Origin: Hymenobacter mucosus
GTDB taxonomy: Bacteria; Bacteroidota; Bacteroidia; Cytophagales; Hymenobacteraceae
Length of the DNA: 64,000 nt
Reading direction: 5' to 3'
Assembly: GCF_900188255.1 (NCBI RefSeq)
Contig: NZ_FZNS01000002.1
Coordinates: 682,001-746,000, forward strand
The translations under genes and the position numbers were made by a program. This document shows positions 9,031 through 16,236 of this stretch, piece by piece (the stretch's first letter is position 1; each line of letters opens with the position of its first letter). Under the pieces are notes generated by a model, which made no database searches, was not told the DNA's origin, and worked only from the letters and a program-made list of their open reading frames with translations.

Positions 9031-9306
9031 TTAGTCGGCAATACCGTCGCGGTTGCGGTCGGCAGCATCGCCCGAAGCTTCGTACTGCTGGCGGCCCGTA
9101 GGCATGGTATCCTGAGCTGTGGTCAGGCCAGCGGTAGTGGAGTCAGCGCCGGTATTGGCTTGCGGAACAGGGGCCATTTCTTTGTTAGAGCCGCGTTCCA
9201 CGTTCGTGTCGCCGCTGTCGGTGCCAGTGCTGCAAGCGGTAGTGAAGGTAGCAGCTGACAGCAGTAACGCTCCGGCAGCCAGACGGAAGAAAGAGAAGGT
9301 TTTCAT
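9031..9306 (-). CDS. Small lipoprotein with a Ca-loop-like tail
   Basis: A 91-residue protein of unknown function. A signal sequence with lipobox FTTAC puts the lipidated Cys at residue 25. The mature part is short, polar and probably disordered (Thr, Gly, Asp rich). It ends in DRNRDGIAD, which looks like a single EF-hand or thrombospondin type 3 calcium loop (D-x-N-x-D-G). Single loops of this kind are common at the ends of Bacteroidota surface lipoproteins, and real calcium binding is uncertain. It is convergent with the B12 unit and divergent from the membrane protein at 9528. Confidence 0.7.
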   Translation of the reverse strand: MKTFSFFRLAAGALLLSAATFTTACSTGTDSGDTNVERGSNKEMAPVPQANTGADSTTAGLTTAQDTMPTGRQQYEASGDAADRNRDGIAD

Positions 9307-9479
9307 GAGGACAGAAGGAGCTAGAAAGAAAAACTATTCTGCTGTACGGCTGACCTCCCGGCTGGTTTTTGCGTATCAGTAATCTGTGCTTATTTCTGGT
9401 ATCCACAACCACACTTTACCGTCTGCACTCATGCCTGCACATTACGCTACTGCTACCCTGCCTTTCGTACCAGACTGCC

Positions 9480-9507
9480 TTGTAAAGCAACAGACCTGAT
9501 ATATTTG
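9480..9507 (+). promoter_or_regulatory. Promoter of the 9528 gene pair
   Basis: TATATTTG at 9500-9507 matches the -7 consensus, with TTG at 9480-9482 and a slightly short 17-base spacer. The ATG lies 20 bases downstream of the -7 box. Confidence 0.55.
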
Positions 9508-9527
9508 TTGCCTATCGTTGGCTGCTC

Positions 9528-9875
9528 ATGAATCGTTCTTCCTCTCCACTTGTCGCCTACCAACCGCTACTGCGGCGCACAGGCTTTCTGGCTGCAATAA
9601 GCTTAGTTCTAGCGTTTGCTTTAGTAGCCTATCTGTTCGGAGTTCAGGATCAATTCTTCAGCCGCCTCTTCCGCGCTTTTTTCGTATTTTTCTGGCTACT
9701 GGCAGTTACCTTTTTTGGGGTAGTGCCATTTGTACAATGGGCGGCTGGCAGCTGGTTTGGTAAAGCCTGGGCCGACGCTCCTCAGCAACCGGCCCGGCGC
9801 CCTCGGCCAGTTACACCTTCTACCCGTAAACCCACGCGGACCGCTACGCGGTTGGACTCAACTAATCACCCGTGA
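9528..9875 (+). CDS. Small two-helix membrane protein
   Basis: A 115-residue protein that I do not recognise. Two transmembrane helices are clear: FLAAISLVLAFALVAYLFG (about residues 20-38) and an aromatic-rich second helix around FFVFFWLLAVTFFGVVPFV (about residues 50-70). A basic Pro/Arg/Thr-rich cytoplasmic tail (RRPRPVTPSTRKPTRTATR) follows. Its stop overlaps the GTG start of the HMA-AraC regulator (shared bases 9872-9875), so the two are translationally coupled. That pairing suggests a functional link, for instance a membrane partner of the regulator, but nothing in the sequence proves it. Confidence 0.75.
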   Translation: MNRSSSPLVAYQPLLRRTGFLAAISLVLAFALVAYLFGVQDQFFSRLFRAFFVFFWLLAVTFFGVVPFVQWAAGSWFGKAWADAPQQPARRPRPVTPSTRKPTRTATRLDSTNHP

Positions 9876-10444
9876 AAACGACGCTTCTCCACATCAAAAA
9901 CATGGTTTGCCCACGCTGCATTGATGCCGTGCGCAGCCTCCTCGAACAAGCTGGCTATCATCCCACCGATGTGCAGCTTGGTCAGGCCCAACTCGACCAA
10001 AGCACCCCTGCTGATCCTATTTCTGTAGCGCCTTTGCTGCGGGAGGCCGGTTTTGACGTGTTGATGGGCCGCGGTGAACAACTCACTGAGCAAATTAAAA
10101 GCGCCCTGGTAGAATATTTGGAGCACCTGCGTACTGCTCGTATGCCCCTTACTACTTCGGCCTTCCTCACCGACCGGTTTGCCGCTACCTACTCCCACCT
10201 CAGCAAGGTGTTTTCTCGAACAGCAAATCTGACCATTGAGAAATACCTCATTCGCCTCAAAATTGAGCGTGTAAAAGAAATGCTGAGCTACAACGAAATG
10301 ACGCTTAGCGAAATAGCTGAACATATGCGCTATAGCAGCGGCCAGCACCTCAGCAACCAGTTCCGCCAAGTAACAGGACGCTCAGTAAGCGAATTCCGCC
10401 GTGATTTGCTCCCCAAGCGCTTGTCGCTAGATCAACTAGCCTAG
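9872..10444 (+). CDS. AraC-family regulator with an HMA-like N-terminal domain
   Basis: A 190-residue protein. The first 70 residues look like a heavy-metal-associated ferredoxin-like fold with the metal-site-like loop NMVCPRC, a CxxC motif at residues 13-16. The C-terminal 100 residues form an AraC DNA-binding domain with two helix-turn-helices: LSKVFSRTANLTIEKYLIRLKIERVKEML and the second with LSEIAEHMRYSS...LSNQFRQVTGRSVSEFRRDL. The GTG start at 9872 is preferred because the first strand of the HMA fold (TTLLHIKNM) precedes the first ATG. It could sense Cu, Zn or another thiophilic metal, or redox state, but the ligand is not known. No metal exporter gene adjoins it. Confidence 0.85.
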   Translation: MKTTLLHIKNMVCPRCIDAVRSLLEQAGYHPTDVQLGQAQLDQSTPADPISVAPLLREAGFDVLMGRGEQLTEQIKSALVEYLEHLRTARMPLTTSAFLTDRFAATYSHLSKVFSRTANLTIEKYLIRLKIERVKEMLSYNEMTLSEIAEHMRYSSGQHLSNQFRQVTGRSVSEFRRDLLPKRLSLDQLA

Positions 10445-10504
10445 CCACCTTAATGCAGCCGATTTGGAGCTTCTCCGGATGGTAGCTGGTAAATTATATT
10501 TTTT

Positions 10505-10553
10505 AAAAGCGGGGTTGAATGACTGCACACGTTGCGTCTTCAACCCCGCTTTT
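10505..10553 (+). terminator. Terminator after the HMA-AraC gene
   Basis: A 15-bp perfect stem (AAAAGCGGGGTTGAA) with a 19-base loop and a T6 run. It lies in the 320-base gap between 10445 and 10764, which otherwise holds only the -7 box at 10721. Confidence 0.85.
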
Positions 10554-10720
10554 TTGCGCGGTAGCCTAAGTAGCTTTAGGGGTCTTGCCTCCGTACATTA
10601 CCACAAAATTGGGTAAGGAAAGCGTGTTCCCTACTCGTAAGCGGTAGGTAAGTGTGTTGGATCGAGGCTACAGGTGAGTGCCCGCATTTACTACCGTAGG
10701 GGATACCGGGTGGCAGAGGT

Positions 10721-10728
10721 TATCTTTG
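10721..10728 (+). promoter_or_regulatory. -7 promoter element of the radical SAM gene
   Basis: TATCTTTG matches TAnnTTTG exactly. Transcription would start near 10735, so the first 29 codons of the longest open frame (from 10678) cannot all be translated. No clear -33 TTG is visible. Confidence 0.6.
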
Positions 10729-10764
10729 CGGCACCTTTGCTGTACGTCTGTGGTTGTTGCTGCC

Positions 10765-13056
10765 GTGTCTACTCTTCGCATCCTGCTCATTACTCCGCCG
10801 CTCACGCAGCTCAATACGCCTTATCCGGCCACGGCCTACATTAAGGGCTTTTTGAGAGGCCGAGGATACGCCATCACGCAAGCCGACTTGGGACTAGAGC
10901 TAGTGCTAAAGCTGTTTTCGGCGGAAGGCCTCACGCGAGTATTTGCCGAAATTGAAGCGGGCGATTTTTCCTTAAGCGACAATACTCGCCGGATGCTACG
11001 CCTGCGAGACAGCTACTTGCGCACCATTGGTCCCGTTATTCGCTTTCTGCAAAACAAGGACACGACGCTTTCGTCGCGCATCTGCCACAGCCGGTTCCTA
11101 CCCGAAGCCAGCCGGTTCGACAACGTAGCTGACCTAGAAAGCGCGTTCGGTACTATGGGCCTTACCGACCAAGCGCGCCACTTGGCTACCCTCTATTTAG
11201 AGGACCTGGGCGACCTAATTAAGGAAACGGTAGGGCCACAATTTGGCTTTTCGCGGTACGCCGAGAAACTGGCTATGTCGGCTACTACGTTTGATGGCTT
11301 GCACGAGGCACTGCAAGCAACTCCCAATTTGCTGGACCGCATGCTGCTGGAGTTGCTGGATGAGCGGATGGATCAAGTGCAGCCCGACGTGGTAGGATTT
11401 ACGGTGCCTTTCCCTGGCAATCTATATGGGGCTCTGCGGTTGGCCGGGCGCGTCAAAGAAATCAACCCAGGCACTAAAACACTCATGGGTGGCGGCTACC
11501 CTAATACTGAGTTGCGCCAGCTCCGGGAGCCGCGCTTTTTTGACTACATCGATTACCTGACATTGGACGATGGCGAGGGTCCTTGGCTGCGGCTGCTTGA
11601 GTACCTGGAGCAAGAACGAGGCAGCTACGCTTCTGCTCAGCCAGCTTATGCTGCTGTGCTGCCAGAAGTATTGGCAGCAACTCAATACTCCCCCAGCGCA
11701 GTAGCGGCCGACGTGCAGCTTGCCGCTGCTTTACCGCTGCAGCGGACATTTTTGCGCAACCATGCGGGCGAAGTAGAATACATTAATCAGCCCTTTGCCG
11801 ATATTCCGCATCCAGAAGTAGGCACGCCCGACTATTCCGACTTACCGCTAACCGAGTATCTGTCGGTGATTGAGGTGCTGAACCCCATGCACCGCCTCTG
11901 GAGCGACGGGCGTTGGAACAAGCTTACCGTTGCCCACGGGTGCTACTGGAAGCGTTGCTCCTTTTGCGACGTGACCCTCGATTATATCTCGCGCTACGAA
12001 ACGGCTCCCAGCACTCTACTCGTCGACCGTATAGAGCAAATCATTGCGCAAACGGGCCAAACTGGTTTTCACTTCGTAGACGAAGCCGCTCCTCCCCTTG
12101 CCCTCCGCGACTTGGCCATTGAACTGCTACAGCGGCGAGTGAGCATCACATGGTGGGGCAATATTCGCTTCGAGAAAACCTTTACCCCAGACTTGTGCCG
12201 TTTGCTGGCCGCATCGGGCTGCATAGCCGTGAGCGGCGGGCTAGAAGTAGCCTCCGACCGCCTACTGGGGTTGATGGAGAAGGGCGTCACCATTGCGCAG
12301 GTAGCTCGCGTAACCGATGGGTTCACTCAGGCCGGAATTATGGTGCACGCCTACCTCATGTATGGCTTCCCCACCGAAACAGCCCAGGAAACCGTTGATT
12401 CGCTGGAAGTAGTGCGCCAACTGTTTGGGGCCGGCATTGTGCAGAGTGGGTATTGGCACCGGTTTTCTATGACGGCTCATTCGCCGGTAGGAAAAAACCC
12501 CGCCAAGTACCAAGTAGTGGCCGTAGGTCCGGAGCCGGGCCCGTTTGCCTGGAACGACCTGTGGCACGAAGACCCTACTGGCGCTAACCACGAGAAGTTT
12601 GGGCCTGGCCTTGCCAAGGCCCTCTACAACTACATGCACGGCGTGGCACTAGATGAGCCGCTGAGCTTCTGGTTTGACTTCAAAACGCCCCGTACTACCG
12701 TTGCTCGCCACCTCATCCAGCAAGCGTTGCAAGAACCTGGCAAAGCCGATATTGCCAAGCAACACCAACGCCTGTTTTGGCTAGGCAACTCCCCAGAGCT
12801 ACGGTACGAAGAAGGCCGCAAGGGCCGTCGAGCCATCTTAACCTTCTTCGAGCAAGCAGAAGACTTTGAGGTGAACGTGCCAGTAGTATTGGGGCCTTGG
12901 CTCCACCAGCTGCTTACGCGGCTTACCGAGGACTATAACACGAAGCTCACGTTGAAAGAAGTAGCAAGTTCTTTTCCGGCAGGCCAAGCTTTCGAGCAAT
13001 TCGTGGTGTCGCCCACGTGGCAGCTGCTACGCGAAAAGGGGTTGCTTTTGCTGTAG
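10765..13056 (+). CDS. B12-binding domain radical SAM protein
   Basis: A large 763-residue cytoplasmic enzyme. The N-terminus (LRILLITPPLTQLNTPYPA) begins a cobalamin-binding-type Rossmann domain, with QPDVVGFTVPFPGNLYGAL further on. The radical SAM core carries the 4Fe-4S cluster cysteines in CYWKRCSFC at residues 393-401, spaced C-x4-C-x2-C as in the CYW subgroup of B12-radical SAM proteins, not the classical C-x3-C. A GGLEVASDRLL segment and MYGFPTET support SAM-domain strands. No DxHxxG base-off motif is visible. The GTG at 10765 is chosen because the -7 box excludes upstream starts. The substrate is unknown. Such enzymes often methylate or rearrange unactivated carbons, and the genome also imports B12. 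Confidence 0.85.
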   Translation: MSTLRILLITPPLTQLNTPYPATAYIKGFLRGRGYAITQADLGLELVLKLFSAEGLTRVFAEIEAGDFSLSDNTRRMLRLRDSYLRTIGPVIRFLQNKDTTLSSRICHSRFLPEASRFDNVADLESAFGTMGLTDQARHLATLYLEDLGDLIKETVGPQFGFSRYAEKLAMSATTFDGLHEALQATPNLLDRMLLELLDERMDQVQPDVVGFTVPFPGNLYGALRLAGRVKEINPGTKTLMGGGYPNTELRQLREPRFFDYIDYLTLDDGEGPWLRLLEYLEQERGSYASAQPAYAAVLPEVLAATQYSPSAVAADVQLAAALPLQRTFLRNHAGEVEYINQPFADIPHPEVGTPDYSDLPLTEYLSVIEVLNPMHRLWSDGRWNKLTVAHGCYWKRCSFCDVTLDYISRYETAPSTLLVDRIEQIIAQTGQTGFHFVDEAAPPLALRDLAIELLQRRVSITWWGNIRFEKTFTPDLCRLLAASGCIAVSGGLEVASDRLLGLMEKGVTIAQVARVTDGFTQAGIMVHAYLMYGFPTETAQETVDSLEVVRQLFGAGIVQSGYWHRFSMTAHSPVGKNPAKYQVVAVGPEPGPFAWNDLWHEDPTGANHEKFGPGLAKALYNYMHGVALDEPLSFWFDFKTPRTTVARHLIQQALQEPGKADIAKQHQRLFWLGNSPELRYEEGRKGRRAILTFFEQAEDFEVNVPVVLGPWLHQLLTRLTEDYNTKLTLKEVASSFPAGQAFEQFVVSPTWQLLREKGLLLL

Positions 13057-13086
13057 CAATGCGCTGTGGTAGCTAGTCTGTGCTCC

Positions 13087-14235
13087 TTATTGATTTACGC
13101 TCTTCAGCCACGCTAGTACCCCCTCCCAGTAATTGGGAGCCGGACGAGGCCACTGCCACTGACCATCTTCACTAGCCCGGCCAGGCAGCACAAACGTGGA
13201 GGAAACCTGTGGAATAGTACGCACTTGCATAGCACCCTTGTTACCCAAGGCTGTCCGTAGCCGACGGGAGCTTTCCTGTACATTGACGCTGGTATCAAGT
13301 GCGGCATAGATTCCGAGGGTAGACAAGTGCTGCTCGCCCAGTACTCGGTACTGGCGAGCTTCAGCCGCAGTAGTAGCTGGGGCAGCTTCCAGCACTACGA
13401 AAGCCGCTTGGGGTTGGCTGGTAGCAGCGGCTAAGGCCACTGCTGAAGATGCCACCCCACTTCCCCAAATGCCCACACGGCTGGAGTCTACCCCGGTTTG
13501 GGTGCGTAGCAACGTGAGGGCAGCGCTTGCCACTTGAGTAGCCACCGAATCAGTGCCCGCAGCCACAGGCGATGGAGCTGTTACGGGTACTACTACCGTC
13601 ACGTATCCTTGACGGGCCAGGCGAGCTGCTTGCGTCGTGGCTCTGGCGGTGGCTGCCAGGGGAGGTACCAAAGCAATAGCGGGGTGCTTGGCTAGCGTGT
13701 CGTCCGGAAAAAGTATGGCGAGTGGCTGCGAATACCCAGGTAGCCCAAGCCGAACCGATTGCTCACGGTACCCCCGCGAAGCTGCATCGCCCCGGCGCAC
13801 CCATACAAAATCAGTACGCAGGCTGTCCCAAGTCAACACGCCTCGCAAAAAGTCTCCTTCCCGCACCGCCTGTATACTGATGCCGCCGTTAGCGTGGGCA
13901 TGTTGCTCTATTCGCAGTTGGGGCTCTTGATAGCGCAATTGGGCCGCCGCAAATTCTAGCCCAGGCATAGTAGGGAAGCTGACATCGGCCTGTAACTGGC
14001 CGGGAGTAACCTCACGGAGGTCTAGCGCCACCCGCACTTCTGTACCTAGGTAGCTAATGGGACCTTCGTAGTGGCCCGTAGGTAGCGGTATGGTAGTGGC
14101 ATCTCGGGTAGCATCCGACGAGCAGGCAGCTAACACCAGCGCGACTACCACTAGCCAAGGTTGCCAGCGGTTTGCTAACGCAGCGGTTGCGAAGTTTGCA
14201 GATTGGTTGTACCCGGCGGCTGATTTCAAGGACAA
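13087..14235 (-). CDS. Alpha/beta-hydrolase-like lipoprotein, probably inactive
   Basis: A 382-residue protein with a hydrophobic signal and lipobox VLAAC (Cys 38). Residues 50-150 form a beta-rich domain. From about residue 170 a dienelactone-hydrolase-like fold follows (HPAIALVPPLAATARAT, YVTVVVPV, VDSSRVGIWGSGVASSAV). The nucleophile elbow, normally GxSxG, reads GSGVA at residues 258-262, so the catalytic Ser position is Gly. The usual His-containing loop near the C-terminus (FVLPGRASEDGQW) has no His. The triad thus looks lost, and the fold may have been kept for binding. The start is a TTG at 14235, directly after an in-frame stop and about 15 bases after the predicted transcription start. 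Confidence 0.75.
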   Translation of the reverse strand: MSLKSAAGYNQSANFATAALANRWQPWLVVVALVLAACSSDATRDATTIPLPTGHYEGPISYLGTEVRVALDLREVTPGQLQADVSFPTMPGLEFAAAQLRYQEPQLRIEQHAHANGGISIQAVREGDFLRGVLTWDSLRTDFVWVRRGDAASRGYREQSVRLGLPGYSQPLAILFPDDTLAKHPAIALVPPLAATARATTQAARLARQGYVTVVVPVTAPSPVAAGTDSVATQVASAALTLLRTQTGVDSSRVGIWGSGVASSAVALAAATSQPQAAFVVLEAAPATTAAEARQYRVLGEQHLSTLGIYAALDTSVNVQESSRRLRTALGNKGAMQVRTIPQVSSTFVLPGRASEDGQWQWPRPAPNYWEGVLAWLKSVNQ

Positions 14236-14256
14236 CTAGCTTTGATGAAGACCAAA

Positions 14257-14264
14257 CAAAGGTA
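14257..14264 (-). promoter_or_regulatory. -7 promoter element of the hydrolase-like gene
   Basis: TACCTTTG on the minus strand. The predicted start near 14250 supports the unusual TTG start codon at 14235. Confidence 0.5.
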
Positions 14265-14306
14265 AGGGCACAAGTTGAATAGAGCCGGGCAGCCGCTTGC
14301 TACTTA

Positions 14307-14843
14307 TTACAGCCCCTTACGCAGGATCAGATCGTTCTGCTTGTCTTCTCCCAGCATGAACGTATGTTCCCCAATGATTTTGAACCCAAAACGCTGGTAG
14401 AATGCAAGGGCGTGCTGATTTTTTTCCCATACCCCCAGTACTACCGCCCGGCTTCCCTGCTGTCGGGCCTCCTCAATAGCCCGGCGCATAAGTGCAGCTC
14501 CTAAGCCAGTACCTATCCAGTCTTCTTCTACGTAGAGGCGGGCAACCTCCAAGCGTAGCTCCGGCGTTTTGCCCGGTTCTAGTCCCAGAGTAGACTGTAA
14601 ATCCAGCTTGGCGTAGCCCACTACCTCCTGCACCATTTGGGCGAGCAGAAAAACGACATTGGGGTCTTGCAACTCAGCCAGTTGAATTTCAGGACTGAAC
14701 GTAGCTGCTAGGTAAGCCTCCATATCTTCGGGCCTGTTTTGAGCAGCAAATGTATCGTGAAAGGTACGACGACCTATTTCGGCAAGCTGAGCGGCAGTAG
14801 CGGCCGTGCGTTTTGCCACCGTAATGCGGAGCGGAGAAGACAT
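14307..14843 (-). CDS. GNAT-family N-acetyltransferase
   Basis: A 178-residue acetyl-CoA-dependent acyltransferase. The fold is marked by the early helix AEIGRRTFHDTFAAQN, strand beta4 with LEVARLYVEEDWIGTGLGAALMRRA (the acetyl-CoA pyrophosphate loop, ending in an R/Q-x-x-G-x-G/A-like GTGLGAAL), and motif B NQHALAFYQRFGFKIIGEHTFMLG. Closest in pattern to the PaiA/spermidine acetyltransferase-like group (ENHALAFYQRFGF, then MLG), but the substrate is not determined. The ATG at 14843 is ten bases after the transcription start implied by the -7 box at 14860-14867. Confidence 0.88.
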   Translation of the reverse strand: MSSPLRITVAKRTAATAAQLAEIGRRTFHDTFAAQNRPEDMEAYLAATFSPEIQLAELQDPNVVFLLAQMVQEVVGYAKLDLQSTLGLEPGKTPELRLEVARLYVEEDWIGTGLGAALMRRAIEEARQQGSRAVVLGVWEKNQHALAFYQRFGFKIIGEHTFMLGEDKQNDLILRKGL

Positions 14844-14859
14844 ACAAGCAAATAAAACT

Positions 14860-14867
14860 CAAAGGTA
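14860..14867 (-). promoter_or_regulatory. -7 promoter element of the GNAT gene
   Basis: TACCTTTG on the minus strand, with the ATG 17 bases downstream of its end. Confidence 0.55.
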
Positions 14868-14882
14868 GCAGGCCCAGCCTAG

Positions 14883-15125
14883 CTAATCGATGGTATGGTT
14901 GCCGGTTCGCTCACGCCAGCCGTAGCGTAGCATCAAAACGGCCGTTACCAGCATAACCAAACTCAGAATAAGTCTTGTAGAATTGATGGCTGCTTCGCCG
15001 AGCCGCTGAAACTCGTAGTAAATGATAGTGAGGCGCAATCCTACACCTATCAGCAACAAAGTGCCCGAAAGTAAAAACAACATTCCAACGAGGCGGCGTG
15101 TGGCAGGAGGAAGCGGCCAAGGCAT
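14883..15125 (-). CDS. Small two-helix membrane protein
   Basis: An 80-residue protein starting at the ATG at 15125 (MPWPLPPATRRL). Two transmembrane helices are visible, around VGMLFLLSGTLLLIGVGLRL and LILSLVMLVTAVLMLRYGW, with a short polar loop containing YYEFQRLGEA and a hydrophilic end RERTGNHTID. I do not recognise the family. The open frame continues 43 codons upstream, but that part overlaps, out of frame, the remnant of the broken NAD(P)-binding gene and is not membrane-protein-like, so the internal ATG is chosen. It lies 50 bases downstream of that pseudogene and could once have been in its operon. Confidence 0.6.
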   Translation of the reverse strand: MPWPLPPATRRLVGMLFLLSGTLLLIGVGLRLTIIYYEFQRLGEAAINSTRLILSLVMLVTAVLMLRYGWRERTGNHTID

Positions 15126-15174
15126 ACGGTGCAGCAGGTAAGTAGGTGAGACCGGTAGTAGCCGGATGGGAAAC

Positions 15175-15487
15175 TTAGTAGGAAATATTAACGGCTTTCT
15201 CCACAAAAACGTCGGTGGTGAGTTGGCGCAACATAAAATCAGCAACGTCGGCACGTGCAGTTTTGATTCGTCCCTAAAGCTGATAAGATGACGTCGTGCC
15301 CGGCTATTACTGCTGCTACCTGGGCCGGTTCGTGCACGTTACCTTGTACAATCTTCAGCCGCTGATGTTGCATCTGTAGCTTAGCGGGGTTACGCACAAA
15401 AGCCGTTACATCGAACTGCTGATCTAGAGCTTGTTGCACCAATTCCCGGCCAGTGCCACCAGTACCTCCAAACATAAGAAGCTGCAT
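15175..15487 (-). pseudogene. NAD(P)H-binding SDR-like gene with internal deletion and frameshift
   Basis: The 5' part encodes a normal N-terminus of NmrA/SDR-type atypical reductases: MQLLMFGGTGGTGRELVQQA with the GxxGxxG dinucleotide site, VTAFVRNPAKL, then VQGNVHEPAQVAAVIAGHDV and ILSALGTNQ. The frame then runs into a stop at about residue 82. In the next frame, directly beyond the break near 15262, the sequence reads ARADVADFMLRQLTTDVF, then EKAVNISY and a stop at 15175-15177. This is the typical C-terminus of the same family. Intact relatives are about 205-215 residues long, so roughly 100 codons and the frame have been lost. The product, if made, could not be a working enzyme. Confidence 0.85.
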
Positions 15488-15529
15488 AAGGCGGATTGAA
15501 ATACAGGTACAGTCCGTTACGCAAATAGA

Positions 15530-15559
15530 TTGTAAATTGATTTTGTCGGTGTATTTTTG
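15530..15559 (+). promoter_or_regulatory. Promoter of tRNA-Gly
   Basis: TTG at 15530-15532, a 19-base spacer and TATTTTTG at 15552-15559 fit the Bacteroidota promoter. The tRNA begins 14 bases downstream. Confidence 0.7.
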
Positions 15560-15572
15560 TTTCACCAGCCCC

Positions 15573-15645
15573 GCGAGAGTAGCTCAGTTGGTAGAGCATC
15601 AGCTTCCCAAGCTGAGGGTCGCGAGTTCGAACCTCGTTTCTCGCT
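15573..15645 (+). tRNA. tRNA-Gly (anticodon CCC)
   Basis: A 73-base cloverleaf: acceptor stem GCGAGAG with TTCTCGC (last pair G-U), D arm with AGCTCAGTTGGTAGAGC, anticodon stem TCAGC/GCTGA with loop TTCCCAA reading CCC, T arm GCGAG-TTCGAAC-CTCGT, and discriminator T. CCA is not encoded. The Gly identity is inferred from the anticodon, which reads GGG codons. A promoter precedes it and a hairpin terminator follows. Confidence 0.95.
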
Positions 15646-15656
15646 CAGTATGAATT

Positions 15657-15690
15657 GGCCACTTGCTTTTCGTAGCAAGTGGCCTTTTTG
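15657..15690 (+). terminator. Terminator of the tRNA-Gly transcript
   Basis: A perfect 10-bp stem GGCCACTTGC/GCAAGTGGCC with an 8-base loop and a T5 run, 12 bases after the tRNA. Confidence 0.88.
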
Positions 15691-15784
15691 TTGGTTATTA
15701 ATCGTTGGCTCTGGGCGTTGAGCCTTCTTGGTTTGACTACGGGATAACATAACGGCTACTTACTCCGTTAGAGGCGAATTAATT

Positions 15785-15804
15785 TACTGCTAAGCTTAGC
15801 AGTA
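15785..15804. promoter_or_regulatory. Perfect 20-bp palindrome upstream of the Thr-rich protein
   Basis: TACTGCTAAGCTTAGCAGTA reads identically on both strands and ends 27 bases before the ATG at 15832. Without a loop it is a poor RNA hairpin and looks more like a dimeric protein binding site near the promoter. The regulator is unknown. Confidence 0.5.
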
Positions 15805-15831
15805 TCTGTTCACGCTCTAATCCTTCTTTCC

Positions 15832-16140
15832 ATGAAAAAGATCCTCGCCTTTGCCGTCCTGTGTGTAGCTGGTATTTCGGCTGCTACTGCTCAAACCACC
15901 CAGAGCACTACCACAACCACGACTCAGCCACAGACGACTACCGTGCAGCCAGCACCTGCTACTACGGGCACCATTAACTCTACTACCACGACGACTACCA
16001 CCGACCCTGCCACTACCACAGTAGGTACGCAGTCGGGCACAGGTGTTTCACAAGGCACAATGAACACGAATACCCCGACCAACGTGAAAGCCAAAGACAA
16101 GCGTCGCAAGTCGAAAGTAAAAGCTAACCCTAACGACTAA
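15832..16140 (+). CDS. Thr-rich small secreted protein
   Basis: A 102-residue protein of low complexity. A signal peptide (MKKILAFAVLCVAGISAATA) is followed by a Thr/Gln/Pro-rich mature region with runs of four to seven Thr, and a strongly basic tail (KAKDKRRKSKVKANPND). It looks disordered. A cell-surface or periplasmic structural role, or stress-related binding of acidic polymers through the basic tail, are guesses. A perfect palindrome lies just upstream, and a 35-bp bidirectional terminator hairpin follows directly after the stop. Confidence 0.7.
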   Translation: MKKILAFAVLCVAGISAATAQTTQSTTTTTTQPQTTTVQPAPATTGTINSTTTTTTTDPATTTVGTQSGTGVSQGTMNTNTPTNVKAKDKRRKSKVKANPND

Positions 16141-16213
16141 GTTAGCTGAGAGGCCAAAGAAAAGGCCGGCCGCACAGTGTGCGGCCGGCCTTTTCTTTGG
16201 CCTCTCAGCTAAC
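16141..16213. terminator. Exceptionally long bidirectional terminator
   Basis: A perfect 35-bp stem (arms 16141-16175 and 16179-16213, core AAAAGGCCGGCCGCAC) with a 3-base loop. It sits between the convergent Thr-rich gene and uvrB and begins on the base after the stop codon. Confidence 0.9.
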
Positions 16214-16236
16214 TTATACTTGCAGCACTAAATTGG

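Noticed and set aside
15453..15653. A 66-codon + strand open frame across the tRNA ending ARVAQLVEHQLPKLRV
   Set aside because: This peptide is the well-known false product of reading through a tRNA gene; the bases are explained by tRNA-Gly.
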